From Alistipes sp. (GTDB taxonomy: Bacteria; Bacteroidota; Bacteroidia; Bacteroidales; Rikenellaceae), in contig JAFOEH010000041.1 of assembly GCA_017380275.1 (NCBI GenBank), positions 1 to 6,982 on the forward strand: a stretch of DNA of 6,982 nt, given 5' to 3'. The notes below the pieces were generated by a model. It had not been told where the DNA came from. It saw only the letters and a list, made by a program, of their open reading frames with translations, and made no database searches. A program made the translations under genes and the position numbers. Every line of letters begins with the position of its first letter. Position 1 is the stretch's first letter. Of the stretch, positions 1 through 5,951 are shown one piece after another.

Positions 1-642
1 ATCAACATACTTGCCATCTTTCCACTCCTTGATCTTGCCGAAGATTACGGGTACAGGCAAGAAACGACAATACTTGTTGAGCAATTCGTTGATTTTGCTC
101 TCCTCGGCATACTCTGCACACTCCTCTGAGAGGTGAAGCACGATAGATGTTCCTCGGTCACGCTTCTCGTCGAGCTCCTCCATCTCATACTCGGGCGAGC
201 CATCGCACGACCAGCGCACAGCCTTTGCATCCTCCTTATATGATTGAGTGAAAATCTCAACTCTGTCAGCCACCATAAACGACGAGTAGAAGCCCAAGCC
301 GAAGTGGCCAATGATAGCCTGATCCTTATACTTTGCCAGAAACTCCTCGGCACCCGAAAATGCGATCTGATTGATGTAGCGATCGATCTCCTCTGCGGTC
401 ATACCAATACCGCGATCACGCACCGTCAATGTCTTCTTCTCAGCATCTACACTAACGTGAATCTTCGTATCACCCAGTTCACCCTTGAACTCACCTTTCG
501 ACGAGAGCGTTTTGAGTTTCTGCGTGGCATCAACGGCATTCGACACCAACTCACGCAGGAAAATTTCGTGATCCGAATAGAGGAATTTTTTGATTACGGG
601 GAATATATTCTCCGTTGTTACTCCGATTTTTCCGTTTTTCAT
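1..642 (-). CDS. htpG: Chaperone HtpG (Hsp90 family), N-terminal part, 3' end outside window
   Basis: This encodes the first 214 residues of bacterial Hsp90, an ATP-dependent cytosolic homodimeric chaperone that remodels client proteins. The frame stays open to the left edge, so the middle and C-terminal dimerisation domains (the family is usually over 600 residues) lie outside. The visible part is the GHKL ATP-binding domain. It has the N-box FLRELVSNAVDA at residues 28-39 (E31 and N35 are the expected catalytic and Mg-binding residues), DRGIGM at 76-81 contacting the nucleotide, and GHFGLGFYS at 112-120 forming the glycine-rich lid hinge. The edge reads LPVPVIFGKIKEW, the usual link toward the middle domain. 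The ATG at 642 gives a start MKNGKIGVTTEN that lines up with Bacteroidota homologues. No Shine-Dalgarno is seen, but the leader is A-rich. The 121-nt upstream gap carries a sigma-54-like promoter and inverted repeats, so it probably has its own promoter. Identity is secure. Confidence 0.97.
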   Translation of the reverse strand, partial: MKNGKIGVTTENIFPVIKKFLYSDHEIFLRELVSNAVDATQKLKTLSSKGEFKGELGDTKIHVSVDAEKKTLTVRDRGIGMTAEEIDRYINQIAFSGAEEFLAKYKDQAIIGHFGLGFYSSFMVADRVEIFTQSYKEDAKAVRWSCDGSPEYEMEELDEKRDRGTSIVLHLSEECAEYAEESKINELLNKYCRFLPVPVIFGKIKEWKDGKYVD

Positions 643-683
643 TGCTATATAGTTTTTGTATTATTTCTGTTTCCAGATATATA

Positions 684-700
684 CTCAAACTATGTGCCAA
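684..700 (-). promoter_or_regulatory. Sigma-54-like -24/-12 promoter candidate for htpG
   Basis: Read on the minus strand the sequence is TTGGCACATAGTTTGAG. It matches the RpoN consensus YTGGCACG-N4-TTGCW across the whole TTGGCAC -24 block, with the correct spacing to TTG of the -12 block; the last base of that block is A instead of C. If used, transcription would start near 673, leaving a leader of about 30 nt before the htpG ATG. The usual Bacteroidota housekeeping pattern (TTTG, then TAnnTTTG) is not clearly present; only TAGTTTG, one base short, overlaps this site. The promoter role is inferred from sequence alone. Confidence 0.45.
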
Positions 701-712
701 CGGCCTCGGTAT

Positions 713-723
713 GCCATTTTGGC
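713..723. repeat. Inverted repeat GCCA-N3-TGGC upstream of htpG
   Basis: GCCA TTT TGGC is a perfect 4-bp dyad with a 3-nt centre, located 13 bp upstream of the sigma-54-like -24 block. It shares its GCCA/TGGC arms with the longer dyad at 731-747, which suggests binding sites for one dimeric regulator. It is too short, and lacks a T-tract, to be a terminator. A chance occurrence cannot be excluded for so short a repeat. Confidence 0.35.
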
Positions 724-730
724 GCACTCT

Positions 731-747
731 CTGCCGTCATCTGGCAG
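731..747. repeat. Inverted repeat CTGCC-N7-GGCAG upstream of htpG
   Basis: CTGCC and GGCAG are perfect 5-bp arms around a 7-nt centre, in the non-coding gap between yhhN and htpG, about 30 bp upstream of the sigma-54-like element. A position upstream of the promoter fits an activator site. As a yhhN terminator it is poor: on the minus strand the second arm is followed by AGAGTGCGCC, with no run of T. Confidence 0.4.
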
Positions 748-763
748 AAAAATATGCCTTCTG

Positions 764-1390
764 CTACTCTTTACGCGCGCCACGCATCAGGTGCATTGTC
801 ATAAAGAGTCCCTGTGCTGCGTAATATGTGGTCATAACAAAGATCGTACGCGCAGGAAGCGTACCGATATATTTATCGAAGACGATGCACGAATCGGAGA
901 AGATAAAGAGCAATGCCGCCCCGACATACCACCAATAGCGCGGGCGCTGCTGCAGGATTGCTGTTGCCCCCATCGTGTAGATAATCAAGGCATAGATAGT
1001 AACGGCCACATATTCTGCCTGACTTACGATATTCGAAAGCACAACCGAGAGGTAAACCACCGTCACGACAGCCAGCACTGCCGCACCTATTCCTTTACGA
1101 CGCGAGATGTTGCGACGTGGAAGGAAGTCGGCAATAAAACACAAATGCCCAACTGCAAAGAAACCCACCTGAAATAGAAAATTTCCCTCCGAGCCGGCAT
1201 AATCACCCACAGCCGAGAAGAGTAATGCCAGAGGGATCGCCCAACCACCGCGTGAACCATTCACTGCCGTCGCCATCGCCGCAAATAGCGTGGGCACGGC
1301 CACAAACCATCCTCTCACAAAGAAAAACGTCGTAGCCAGCAACAGAAAAGCCACCACAGCGGCACGCGTATATTTTTGTTCGTTTGTCAT
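764..1390 (-). CDS. YhhN/TMEM86-family integral membrane protein (putative lysoplasmalogenase)
   Basis: A 208-residue polytopic inner-membrane protein of the YhhN family. Characterised members (mammalian TMEM86A/B and some bacterial proteins) hydrolyse the vinyl-ether bond of lysoplasmalogens; whether this one has that substrate is inference. About eight hydrophobic segments are visible, roughly residues 10-25, 28-43, 50-65, 70-90, 101-118, 127-146, 152-171 and 180-200. The family's conserved polar positions sit in membrane segments: SAVGD (59-63, D63), GH (81-82), FSDS (164-167, D166) and YYAAQ (189-193). The length is normal. The ATG at 1390 begins 2 nt after the stop of the thioesterase gene upstream, indicating co-transcription and probable translational coupling. 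It seems to be the last gene of its operon, since a 121-nt gap with regulatory-looking repeats follows before htpG. No clear terminator is visible after its TAG stop. Confidence 0.85.
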   Translation of the reverse strand: MTNEQKYTRAAVVAFLLLATTFFFVRGWFVAVPTLFAAMATAVNGSRGGWAIPLALLFSAVGDYAGSEGNFLFQVGFFAVGHLCFIADFLPRRNISRRKGIGAAVLAVVTVVYLSVVLSNIVSQAEYVAVTIYALIIYTMGATAILQQRPRYWWYVGAALLFIFSDSCIVFDKYIGTLPARTIFVMTTYYAAQGLFMTMHLMRGARKE

Positions 1391-1392
1391 CT

Positions 1393-1821
1393 CTACTCCT
1401 TATTTTGTTTAGCAATATACTCCTCCAACGCCTCCACGAACCACTCTGGTGCGCGGCATGGACGGCGCGTCTGGGCATTCATAAATCCCAACGTCACGCG
1501 ACCTGTATTAATTAACTTTCCAGCCTCGTTATACACCTCCGAGGCGATGTTCAACCGCGCCGACGGCATCTCATCCATCATAACCTTCACGGTCAGCACC
1601 TCGTCATAGAAGGCAGGATAGTGGTAGCGCGACTGTACCTCAATAATTGGCGACATCACGCCTCGACGCTCAATCTCAGCATATGTCAAACCCATATCTC
1701 TCAACCACTCTGTTCTTGCTGTTTCGTATAGAACTATATAATTTGAGTGGTGCATAATACCCATCTGGTCGGTATCCTTATAGCGTACTTGCACCTGCGT
1801 CTGATATGAAATCAATGACAT
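1393..1821 (-). CDS. Acyl-CoA thioesterase, YbgC/FadM-type hot-dog fold
   Basis: A 142-residue cytoplasmic protein of the 4-hydroxybenzoyl-CoA thioesterase-like family, which hydrolyses acyl-CoA thioesters and works as a multimer of hot-dog-fold subunits. The N-terminal signature RYKDTDQMGIMHHSNY (13-28) has the expected catalytic Asp (D18 by alignment with YbgC DTD), G21, H25 and Y28. It is followed by the long helix LYETARTEWLRDMGL (31-45). SRYHYPAFYDEVLTV (64-78) matches the family's second conserved strand region with its buried Pro/Asp. Length is typical. Substrate chain length cannot be read from sequence. It lies 18 nt after the FAD synthetase stop and 2 nt before yhhN, in the inferred LysM-to-yhhN operon. 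The neighbours suggest a lipid or envelope role, but there is no tol-pal cluster nearby, so the symbol ybgC is not assigned. Confidence 0.92.
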   Translation of the reverse strand: MSLISYQTQVQVRYKDTDQMGIMHHSNYIVLYETARTEWLRDMGLTYAEIERRGVMSPIIEVQSRYHYPAFYDEVLTVKVMMDEMPSARLNIASEVYNEAGKLINTGRVTLGFMNAQTRRPCRAPEWFVEALEEYIAKQNKE

Positions 1822-1839
1822 AATTATCAGCTATTTGAA

Positions 1840-2577
1840 TTACATAAATTCAACTATCACTTTACCATCAACCGGCTTAACACTAAAGCTCACTTCTCGC
1901 TCCGCTCCGATCGTTACCTCCCCTATCTGTCCATTCACTCGTGCGGCATAACATCCCGCCGGCGGCAACAATTTATTCCTATCAATTACAACCGCCCCTG
2001 TCGATTGTAGCTCGCACGCAACAACGTACGGGTGACCCAGCAGTCGTGCCGCCTTGTCCAACATTCCGCGCGATAGAGCCTGACGGATTATTGTCGAGCT
2101 GACCTTGCTGCTCGCCACCTGATGTTGCTCAACCCTGAAGACCTCAAAGCCGCACTCGCGCGACTCCAGAAAATCATAATCTCCCTCCTTTTTGTATCCG
2201 AAGCGATGATTATACCCCACCACCATTCCGCGCAGGCCAAGTCGTGCGATACCCTGCTCGAGAAACTCCTGCGGTGATAGATGGCTCAGCTCCTCGGTAA
2301 AGGTTATTACGATCACATTGTCGATACCCGCCTGCTCCAGCAACCACAGCTTCTCGTCAAGCGTCGTGAGCAACTGCATCCTCTCACCCGTACCCAGCAC
2401 ATAGCGCGGATGGGGATCGAAAGTCAAGACAATACTCTCACCGCCAAACTCGCGACTTAGTTCCATTACCCGACGCAATAGCTCACGGTGACCCTCGTGC
2501 ACTCCGTCAAACGAGCCCATCGTAGCCACTCCGTTTCGGAATTTAGGCAGATTATCTAAATCTCTATATACATTCAT
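1840..2577 (-). CDS. ribF: FAD synthetase (RibF family) with shortened, probably non-functional riboflavin kinase domain
   Basis: RibF normally phosphorylates riboflavin to FMN (C-terminal domain) and adenylates FMN to FAD (N-terminal domain). The N-terminal nucleotidyltransferase is intact: GSFDGVHEGH (21-30, HxGH-type motif H27/G29/H30), TFDPHP (52-57), VVGYNHRFG (119-127) and VSSTIIRQAL (159-168), then LLGHPY (179-184). After that only about 60 residues remain, against roughly 125 in bifunctional RibF (total 245 against about 310). The flavokinase signature GDxxGRxxGFPTAN is absent: the chain passes from HPYVVACELQ to KLLPPAGCYAARV, the equivalent of the PxxGVYAV strand. REVSFSV could align with the strand carrying the catalytic Glu. 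The best reading is an FMN adenylyltransferase that has lost riboflavin kinase activity. The next gene follows 18 nt on, so a recent frameshift is unlikely. It starts 32 nt after rex in the same operon. Confidence 0.88.
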   Translation of the reverse strand: MNVYRDLDNLPKFRNGVATMGSFDGVHEGHRELLRRVMELSREFGGESIVLTFDPHPRYVLGTGERMQLLTTLDEKLWLLEQAGIDNVIVITFTEELSHLSPQEFLEQGIARLGLRGMVVGYNHRFGYKKEGDYDFLESRECGFEVFRVEQHQVASSKVSSTIIRQALSRGMLDKAARLLGHPYVVACELQSTGAVVIDRNKLLPPAGCYAARVNGQIGEVTIGAEREVSFSVKPVDGKVIVEFM

Positions 2578-2609
2578 TTTAAGCTAACTAATGCGGTCGC
2601 TCGTCGTGA

Positions 2610-3266
2610 TTAACTCTTCTCACCCACTTCATCACTCTCCTTAACGAAATAAGCGACCTTCTCCAAAATTGTCGTCATATCGTAATTCTCCGCAACGATA
2701 CCCTGCGGGAAGTTGAGCGGTGCCGAGGTAAAATTCAGCACACCCTTGATACCCGCATTGATGATTGGTAGCACCAACGATGGTGCCACGCGCGTAGGCG
2801 ACGATATGATCACGATACTCACATCCATCTGCTCCACCACGCTCTCGAACTCATCCATATGGTAGCACGGAATCCCATCAATCTCGCGTCCTGTCTTGGC
2901 AGGATCTACATCAAAAGCCGTCACTATACGCAACTTACGACGCTTACCGTTGAAGTAGTTTGTGATTGCCTGACCGAGGTGGCCCATACCGATGATCGCC
3001 ACATTCATCACATTCTCGCTATCGAGGATGTTGTTTATAAAATCGATCAGCACCTTCACATCATACCCCTTCTTCGTATCGCTCGAGAAGCCGATCAACA
3101 TCAGATCGCGTCGCACCTGCACTGCCGTTATGCCGTGCATACCGGCCAGGACGTGCGAGAAGATATGTGTGATACCCTGCTTATGACACGAGAGCAACGA
3201 GCGGCGGTATTCACTCAGTCGCTCGATGGTCTTCTCAGGAATGTTATGGTTTGTTACGCTCGACAT
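2610..3266 (-). CDS. rex: Redox-sensing transcriptional repressor Rex
   Basis: Rex is a homodimeric repressor that binds DNA when NAD+ is high and releases it when NADH rises, controlling fermentation and respiration genes. The 218-residue length is normal. Residues 10-70 form the winged helix (IPEKTIERLSEYRRSLL, then AVQVRRDLMLIG and SSDTKKGYDV), with R16 at the conserved position. The Rossmann domain begins VAIIGMGHLGQA (89-100, GxGxxG at 93-98), followed by AFDVDPAKTG (117-126), where D119 should read the NAD(H) adenosine ribose. NFTSAPLNFP (178-187) and ENYDMTTILEKVAYF (193-207, conserved D196) complete the domain-swapped C-terminus. GMGHLG in place of the commoner GAGNLG is a mild variation. 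The ATG lies 2 nt after the LysM gene's stop and the FAD synthetase follows 32 nt after rex, so it is mid-operon. A partial Rex-operator-like sequence at 5123-5140 hints at autoregulation. Confidence 0.96.
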   Translation of the reverse strand: MSSVTNHNIPEKTIERLSEYRRSLLSCHKQGITHIFSHVLAGMHGITAVQVRRDLMLIGFSSDTKKGYDVKVLIDFINNILDSENVMNVAIIGMGHLGQAITNYFNGKRRKLRIVTAFDVDPAKTGREIDGIPCYHMDEFESVVEQMDVSIVIISSPTRVAPSLVLPIINAGIKGVLNFTSAPLNFPQGIVAENYDMTTILEKVAYFVKESDEVGEKS

Positions 3267-3268
3267 AC

Positions 3269-5104
3269 TTACTCGATCGTTATAGTGTAGTTGTTGTTAT
3301 AATTAACTCTCACCCACTCTTGATTGATGTATCGGCCCGCCTCGCCATCACGTTCAAACTTATAGGTTGTCTGCAATGGTGCGTAGCGTTTATCCAACAT
3401 CTTGTAGTCAATGTCGGATCGCATTCCCCCGACAAACATCATCGCCGTGTCATACCCTCGATAGGCATAGAGCGATGGCAACGTGCCATACGATTCGATG
3501 TAACGGCTATCAAACTCACGCACGGGCTCTACATCGCGCTTTGCGTGATAGGTCGAGATCATCACCACGTTATTATTGAAATACGACGTATGGTCGATAT
3601 TATTAAATCGTCCCCAGCGCGATGTACCCATCACAACGTACGGCGCACTCTTCTCACTTCTTTCAGTGAGTGCTACGCTTGCCGACGAGAGCGTACCGAG
3701 GATTCGATCCACATCGGTCTCTCCATTGGCCAACACCACAAACAGACAAGGGCGCTCGGCCTTCATCACCGTGTCGATGGTTTCGATCACGGGCGTTGCC
3801 GCATCGCGTGGCGTAAATACAGACTTCTGATCGTCAAACGAGTAGGTATACGAAGCATACGGACGGCCGTGCAAGAGCTCCTTAGCCTCCTGCTCAAACT
3901 CCTTATCATACTGCTGAGCATAGATCATATAGATATCGCGGCTTCCATCCACCAGATCAGCCACCTTATCATACTTCTTTCGGGGACTGGGCGAGAGCTG
4001 ATATATTGCAGGACTCTGCACTGCCTCAAGCGTTGCTAAGGGCGACACAACAGGCACCGAATTCTGCTCTGCATAGCGCACAACGGGTGCCAGCTCATCC
4101 TCATACACAGGGCCTACGATAAGATCCGTACCCTCAAAGAGCGTACTGCTGACTATCTCACTCACCTTCAACTGGTCGTGACCCGTATTATAAACCGTCA
4201 GTTTAGCTTCGCCGCCACCCTGCTCCTTCAGTGTCTCCATACCGAGCAGGAATCCCTGATAGAACTCCACATAGCTGGCATTGGGGCGCTCGCCTATGCT
4301 CATCGGCAACATCAGCGCCACATCCAAACGCTCATCCTTTGGCAAAGAGTGGAACGCAACATCTGCCACAGGCGTATGAGCCACCTCTTCGGCCATAGCC
4401 TCCTGTGTCTGCACCACCTCGGTCTTTGCTCTGGGTACGCGCACCATTGCACCCGCCTTGAGTCCATCCTTCAGATCATTGAGCTGCGTAAACTCCTCCT
4501 CGCTGAGTCCAAATCGACGCGAGAGCGAATAGATTGTCTCACCCGCCTGTACGACGTGATGGTCATATCCATCATCTCCCGTTGCACGATTCAGGTTGTC
4601 GGCATACTCCATCATCTCGGCCTGTGCCTCCGCTTCGGTCGAAGATCCCATCATCGAGCGACGTACCCACAATGTCTCGCCAACGGCAAGTGCCTGCGGA
4701 TTGATCGAGGGGTTATCCTCGCGCAGTGCCGCAACCGAGATTCCATAATCTCGCGCAATGGCATACAACGTCTGCCCAGCCTTCACCTTGTGCGTCAGAA
4801 AATCCTTCTTGCGCTTTTTCTCGGCGCGAGCCTGCTGCTCGGGCACGGGAATCTTCAGCGTCTGGTCGATCTTCAAGCCATCCGCCGAAGCAGGATTATG
4901 CTCCTTAATCATCGCCTCGCCCACCTCGTAAGCCTTGGCTATCGAGTAGAGCGTATCGCCCTGCTTTACGGTGTGAACGTAGAACTTCTGTCCGTTGATA
5001 AAGACAATGACAGGCGACTTCTCCACCAGCTGCAACTCCAACGCCACACCTACCGCTAATGAGAATGCCATCCCCACCGCCAAAATTATTCTCAGTAGTT
5101 TCAT
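3269..5104 (-). CDS. Secreted protein with three LysM domains and a type 1 periplasmic-binding-protein-like domain
   Basis: A 611-residue exported protein of unknown exact function. Residues 1-21 look like a Sec signal peptide (MKLLRIILAVGMAFSLAVGVA) with no lipobox cysteine, so a soluble periplasmic protein is expected. Three LysM modules, which bind the glycan of peptidoglycan, follow at about 43-87 (VKQGDTLYSIAKAY), 104-148 (VKAGQTLYAIARDYGIS) and 182-224 (VQAGETIYSLSRRFGLS). Charged or acidic linkers separate them. From about 258 to 600 the fold resembles type 1 periplasmic binding proteins: DVALMLPM (261-268), YVEFYQGFLLGMETL (278-292), DLIVGPVYEDELAPVV (327-342) and VPVVSPLA (350-357). 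The LpoA-type penicillin-binding-protein activators share that fold, so a role as a cell-wall-anchored sensor or synthase activator is plausible but inferred. The chosen ATG gives the signal peptide. It heads the operon with rex 2 nt downstream; a 69-nt gap lies upstream. Confidence 0.9.
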   Translation of the reverse strand: MKLLRIILAVGMAFSLAVGVALELQLVEKSPVIVFINGQKFYVHTVKQGDTLYSIAKAYEVGEAMIKEHNPASADGLKIDQTLKIPVPEQQARAEKKRKKDFLTHKVKAGQTLYAIARDYGISVAALREDNPSINPQALAVGETLWVRRSMMGSSTEAEAQAEMMEYADNLNRATGDDGYDHHVVQAGETIYSLSRRFGLSEEEFTQLNDLKDGLKAGAMVRVPRAKTEVVQTQEAMAEEVAHTPVADVAFHSLPKDERLDVALMLPMSIGERPNASYVEFYQGFLLGMETLKEQGGGEAKLTVYNTGHDQLKVSEIVSSTLFEGTDLIVGPVYEDELAPVVRYAEQNSVPVVSPLATLEAVQSPAIYQLSPSPRKKYDKVADLVDGSRDIYMIYAQQYDKEFEQEAKELLHGRPYASYTYSFDDQKSVFTPRDAATPVIETIDTVMKAERPCLFVVLANGETDVDRILGTLSSASVALTERSEKSAPYVVMGTSRWGRFNNIDHTSYFNNNVVMISTYHAKRDVEPVREFDSRYIESYGTLPSLYAYRGYDTAMMFVGGMRSDIDYKMLDKRYAPLQTTYKFERDGEAGRYINQEWVRVNYNNNYTITIE

Positions 5105-5173
5105 ATTTTTCTCTTAACATTCTTGAGCAGATTTTAACAACTGAAAAAAGTCCCTCCCTGCCCGAACGACAGT
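5105..5173 (-). promoter_or_regulatory. Intergenic leader of the LysM-rex operon
   Basis: This 69-nt gap is the only sizeable one between dnaN and yhhN, so a promoter for the LysM-rex-ribF group is likely to lie here or within the 3' end of the exonuclease gene. Read on the minus strand it has a GGGCAGGGAGGGAC purine-rich stretch, then TTTTTT, then TTGTTAAAATCTG, and an A-rich AAGAGAAAAAT just before the ATG. I do not see a convincing TTTG / TAnnTTTG Bacteroidota promoter pair, nor a stem before the T-run, so no terminator for the exonuclease gene is claimed. Confidence 0.35.
5123..5140. promoter_or_regulatory. Partial Rex-operator-like 18-mer upstream of the LysM-rex operon
   Basis: The plus-strand 18-mer TTGAGCAGATTTTAACAA has the length and layout of Rex sites (TTGTTAA-N4-TTAACAA or TTGTGAA-N4-TTCACAA). 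The right half matches TTAACAA in all seven positions. The left half TTGAGCA keeps TTG, the central G of the TTGTGAA variant and the final A. It ends 19 nt before the LysM start codon, where a repressor could block initiation of the operon containing rex. In an AT-rich gap a half match may be chance. Confidence 0.3.
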
Positions 5174-5941
5174 TTAACAATTCTTGGCACGAAAACGAAT
5201 CTCCGTAATCACCTTCTTGGTATAGAGCGGGAAATCACCATTCATCATCCACGAGTAATAGCTCGGCTCCTGCTCAAACACATCGCTCACGCGACGGCCC
5301 TTATGCTTGCCGAAGGCGAAGACCTCCTCGCCCTTATCGTTATATACGATTCTACCGGCATAGTCCACCGTCTCACCTCGAGCCGAGAAATCCGCCAGCG
5401 AGGCCACATCGTTCTGCAGGTCAGGATAACGATCCAGCTGTGCCTTCAGTACCTCATACGTCGCACGCGTATCGGCCTCGGCCGAGTGAGCATCCTGCAA
5501 ATCTTTATCGCAATAGAACTTATACGCCGCCACCAGCGTGCGCTGCTCCATCTTGTGGAAGATGTTCTGCACATCGATAAACTTGCATCGCTTGAAGTCC
5601 ACATCCACACCCGCACGCAAAAACTCCTCCACGAGCATTGGCAAATCGAAACGGTTGGAGTTAAAACCACCAAAGTCGCAACCCTCGATGAACTGCGCCA
5701 TCGACTTTGCAATCTGCGCAAACGTAGGCTCATCCTTCACCATCTCATCCGTAATGCCGTGAATGGCCGTCGCCTGCTCGGGGATGTGCATCTGCGGATT
5801 GATGCGTCGTGTGCGCACCACCTCCTCGCCCGAGGGCATAATCTTGATCATCGACACCTCGACGATGCGGTCGTTTACCGTATCAACGCCCGTAGTCTCC
5901 AGATCAAAGAAAACCAACGGGCGTTTAAGATTCAATTCCAT
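5174..5941 (-). CDS. DEDDh 3'-5' exonuclease (DnaQ/ExoX-like)
   Basis: A 255-residue cytoplasmic exonuclease of the DnaQ-like RNase-H-fold superfamily, removing nucleotides from 3' ends by two-metal catalysis. All five DEDDh residues are visible: D13 and E15 in FFDLETTG (ExoI), D99 in FNSNRFDLPML (ExoII), and H152 and D157 in DAHSAEADTRAT (ExoIII). INPQMHIPEQATAIHGIT (47-64) is the common epsilon-family segment. After the catalytic domain (to about 170), residues about 190-250 form a second small domain with FAFGKHKGRRVSDVF (208-222) and PSYYSWMM (226-233), resembling the C-terminal module of exodeoxyribonuclease X-like proteins. It begins 10 nt after dnaN, so co-expression with the sliding clamp is likely and a role in repair or proofreading is plausible. 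Whether it is the replicative epsilon subunit cannot be told; the symbol dnaQ is withheld. It ends RAKNC. Confidence 0.92.
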   Translation of the reverse strand: MELNLKRPLVFFDLETTGVDTVNDRIVEVSMIKIMPSGEEVVRTRRINPQMHIPEQATAIHGITDEMVKDEPTFAQIAKSMAQFIEGCDFGGFNSNRFDLPMLVEEFLRAGVDVDFKRCKFIDVQNIFHKMEQRTLVAAYKFYCDKDLQDAHSAEADTRATYEVLKAQLDRYPDLQNDVASLADFSARGETVDYAGRIVYNDKGEEVFAFGKHKGRRVSDVFEQEPSYYSWMMNGDFPLYTKKVITEIRFRAKNC

Positions 5942-5951
5942 ACGCTTTTTC

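Noticed and set aside
244..804. Plus-strand open frame (186 codons) spanning the htpG start and the upstream gap
   Set aside because: It lies opposite the conserved GHKL domain of htpG and reads into the regulatory gap; the translation resembles no protein family.
3296..3307. GTTA-N4-TAAC dyad just upstream of rex
   Set aside because: It resembles part of a Rex site but falls in the Asn/Tyr codons of the LysM protein's C-terminus (NYNNNY), lacks the outer AACAA on one side, and has wrong overall spacing.
3653..3670. Perfect 6-bp inverted repeat CTCACT-N6-AGTGAG
   Set aside because: It is within the LysM gene coding sequence (encoding LTERSEK), has no T-tract and no plausible regulatory target; probably chance.
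3251..4039. Plus-strand open frame (262 codons) opposite the 3' part of the LysM gene and the start of rex
   Set aside because: Antisense to two well-supported genes, with no domain or start context of its own; a shadow frame.
4178..5059. Long plus-strand open frame (293 codons) opposite the LysM gene
   Set aside because: It is fully antisense to a gene with clear LysM and binding-protein motifs, and its translation is rich in His, Arg, Leu and Ile without any recognisable domain, as expected from a codon-bias shadow.
4905..5180. Minus-strand 91-codon frame overlapping the 5' part of the LysM gene
   Set aside because: It is a different frame of the same strand over the signal peptide and first LysM domain, with no recognisable features.
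5184..5191. Plus-strand TTGGCACG resembling a sigma-54 -24 element
   Set aside because: It is inside the exonuclease coding region, no TTGC follows at -12 spacing (CGAA instead), and it faces no plus-strand gene.
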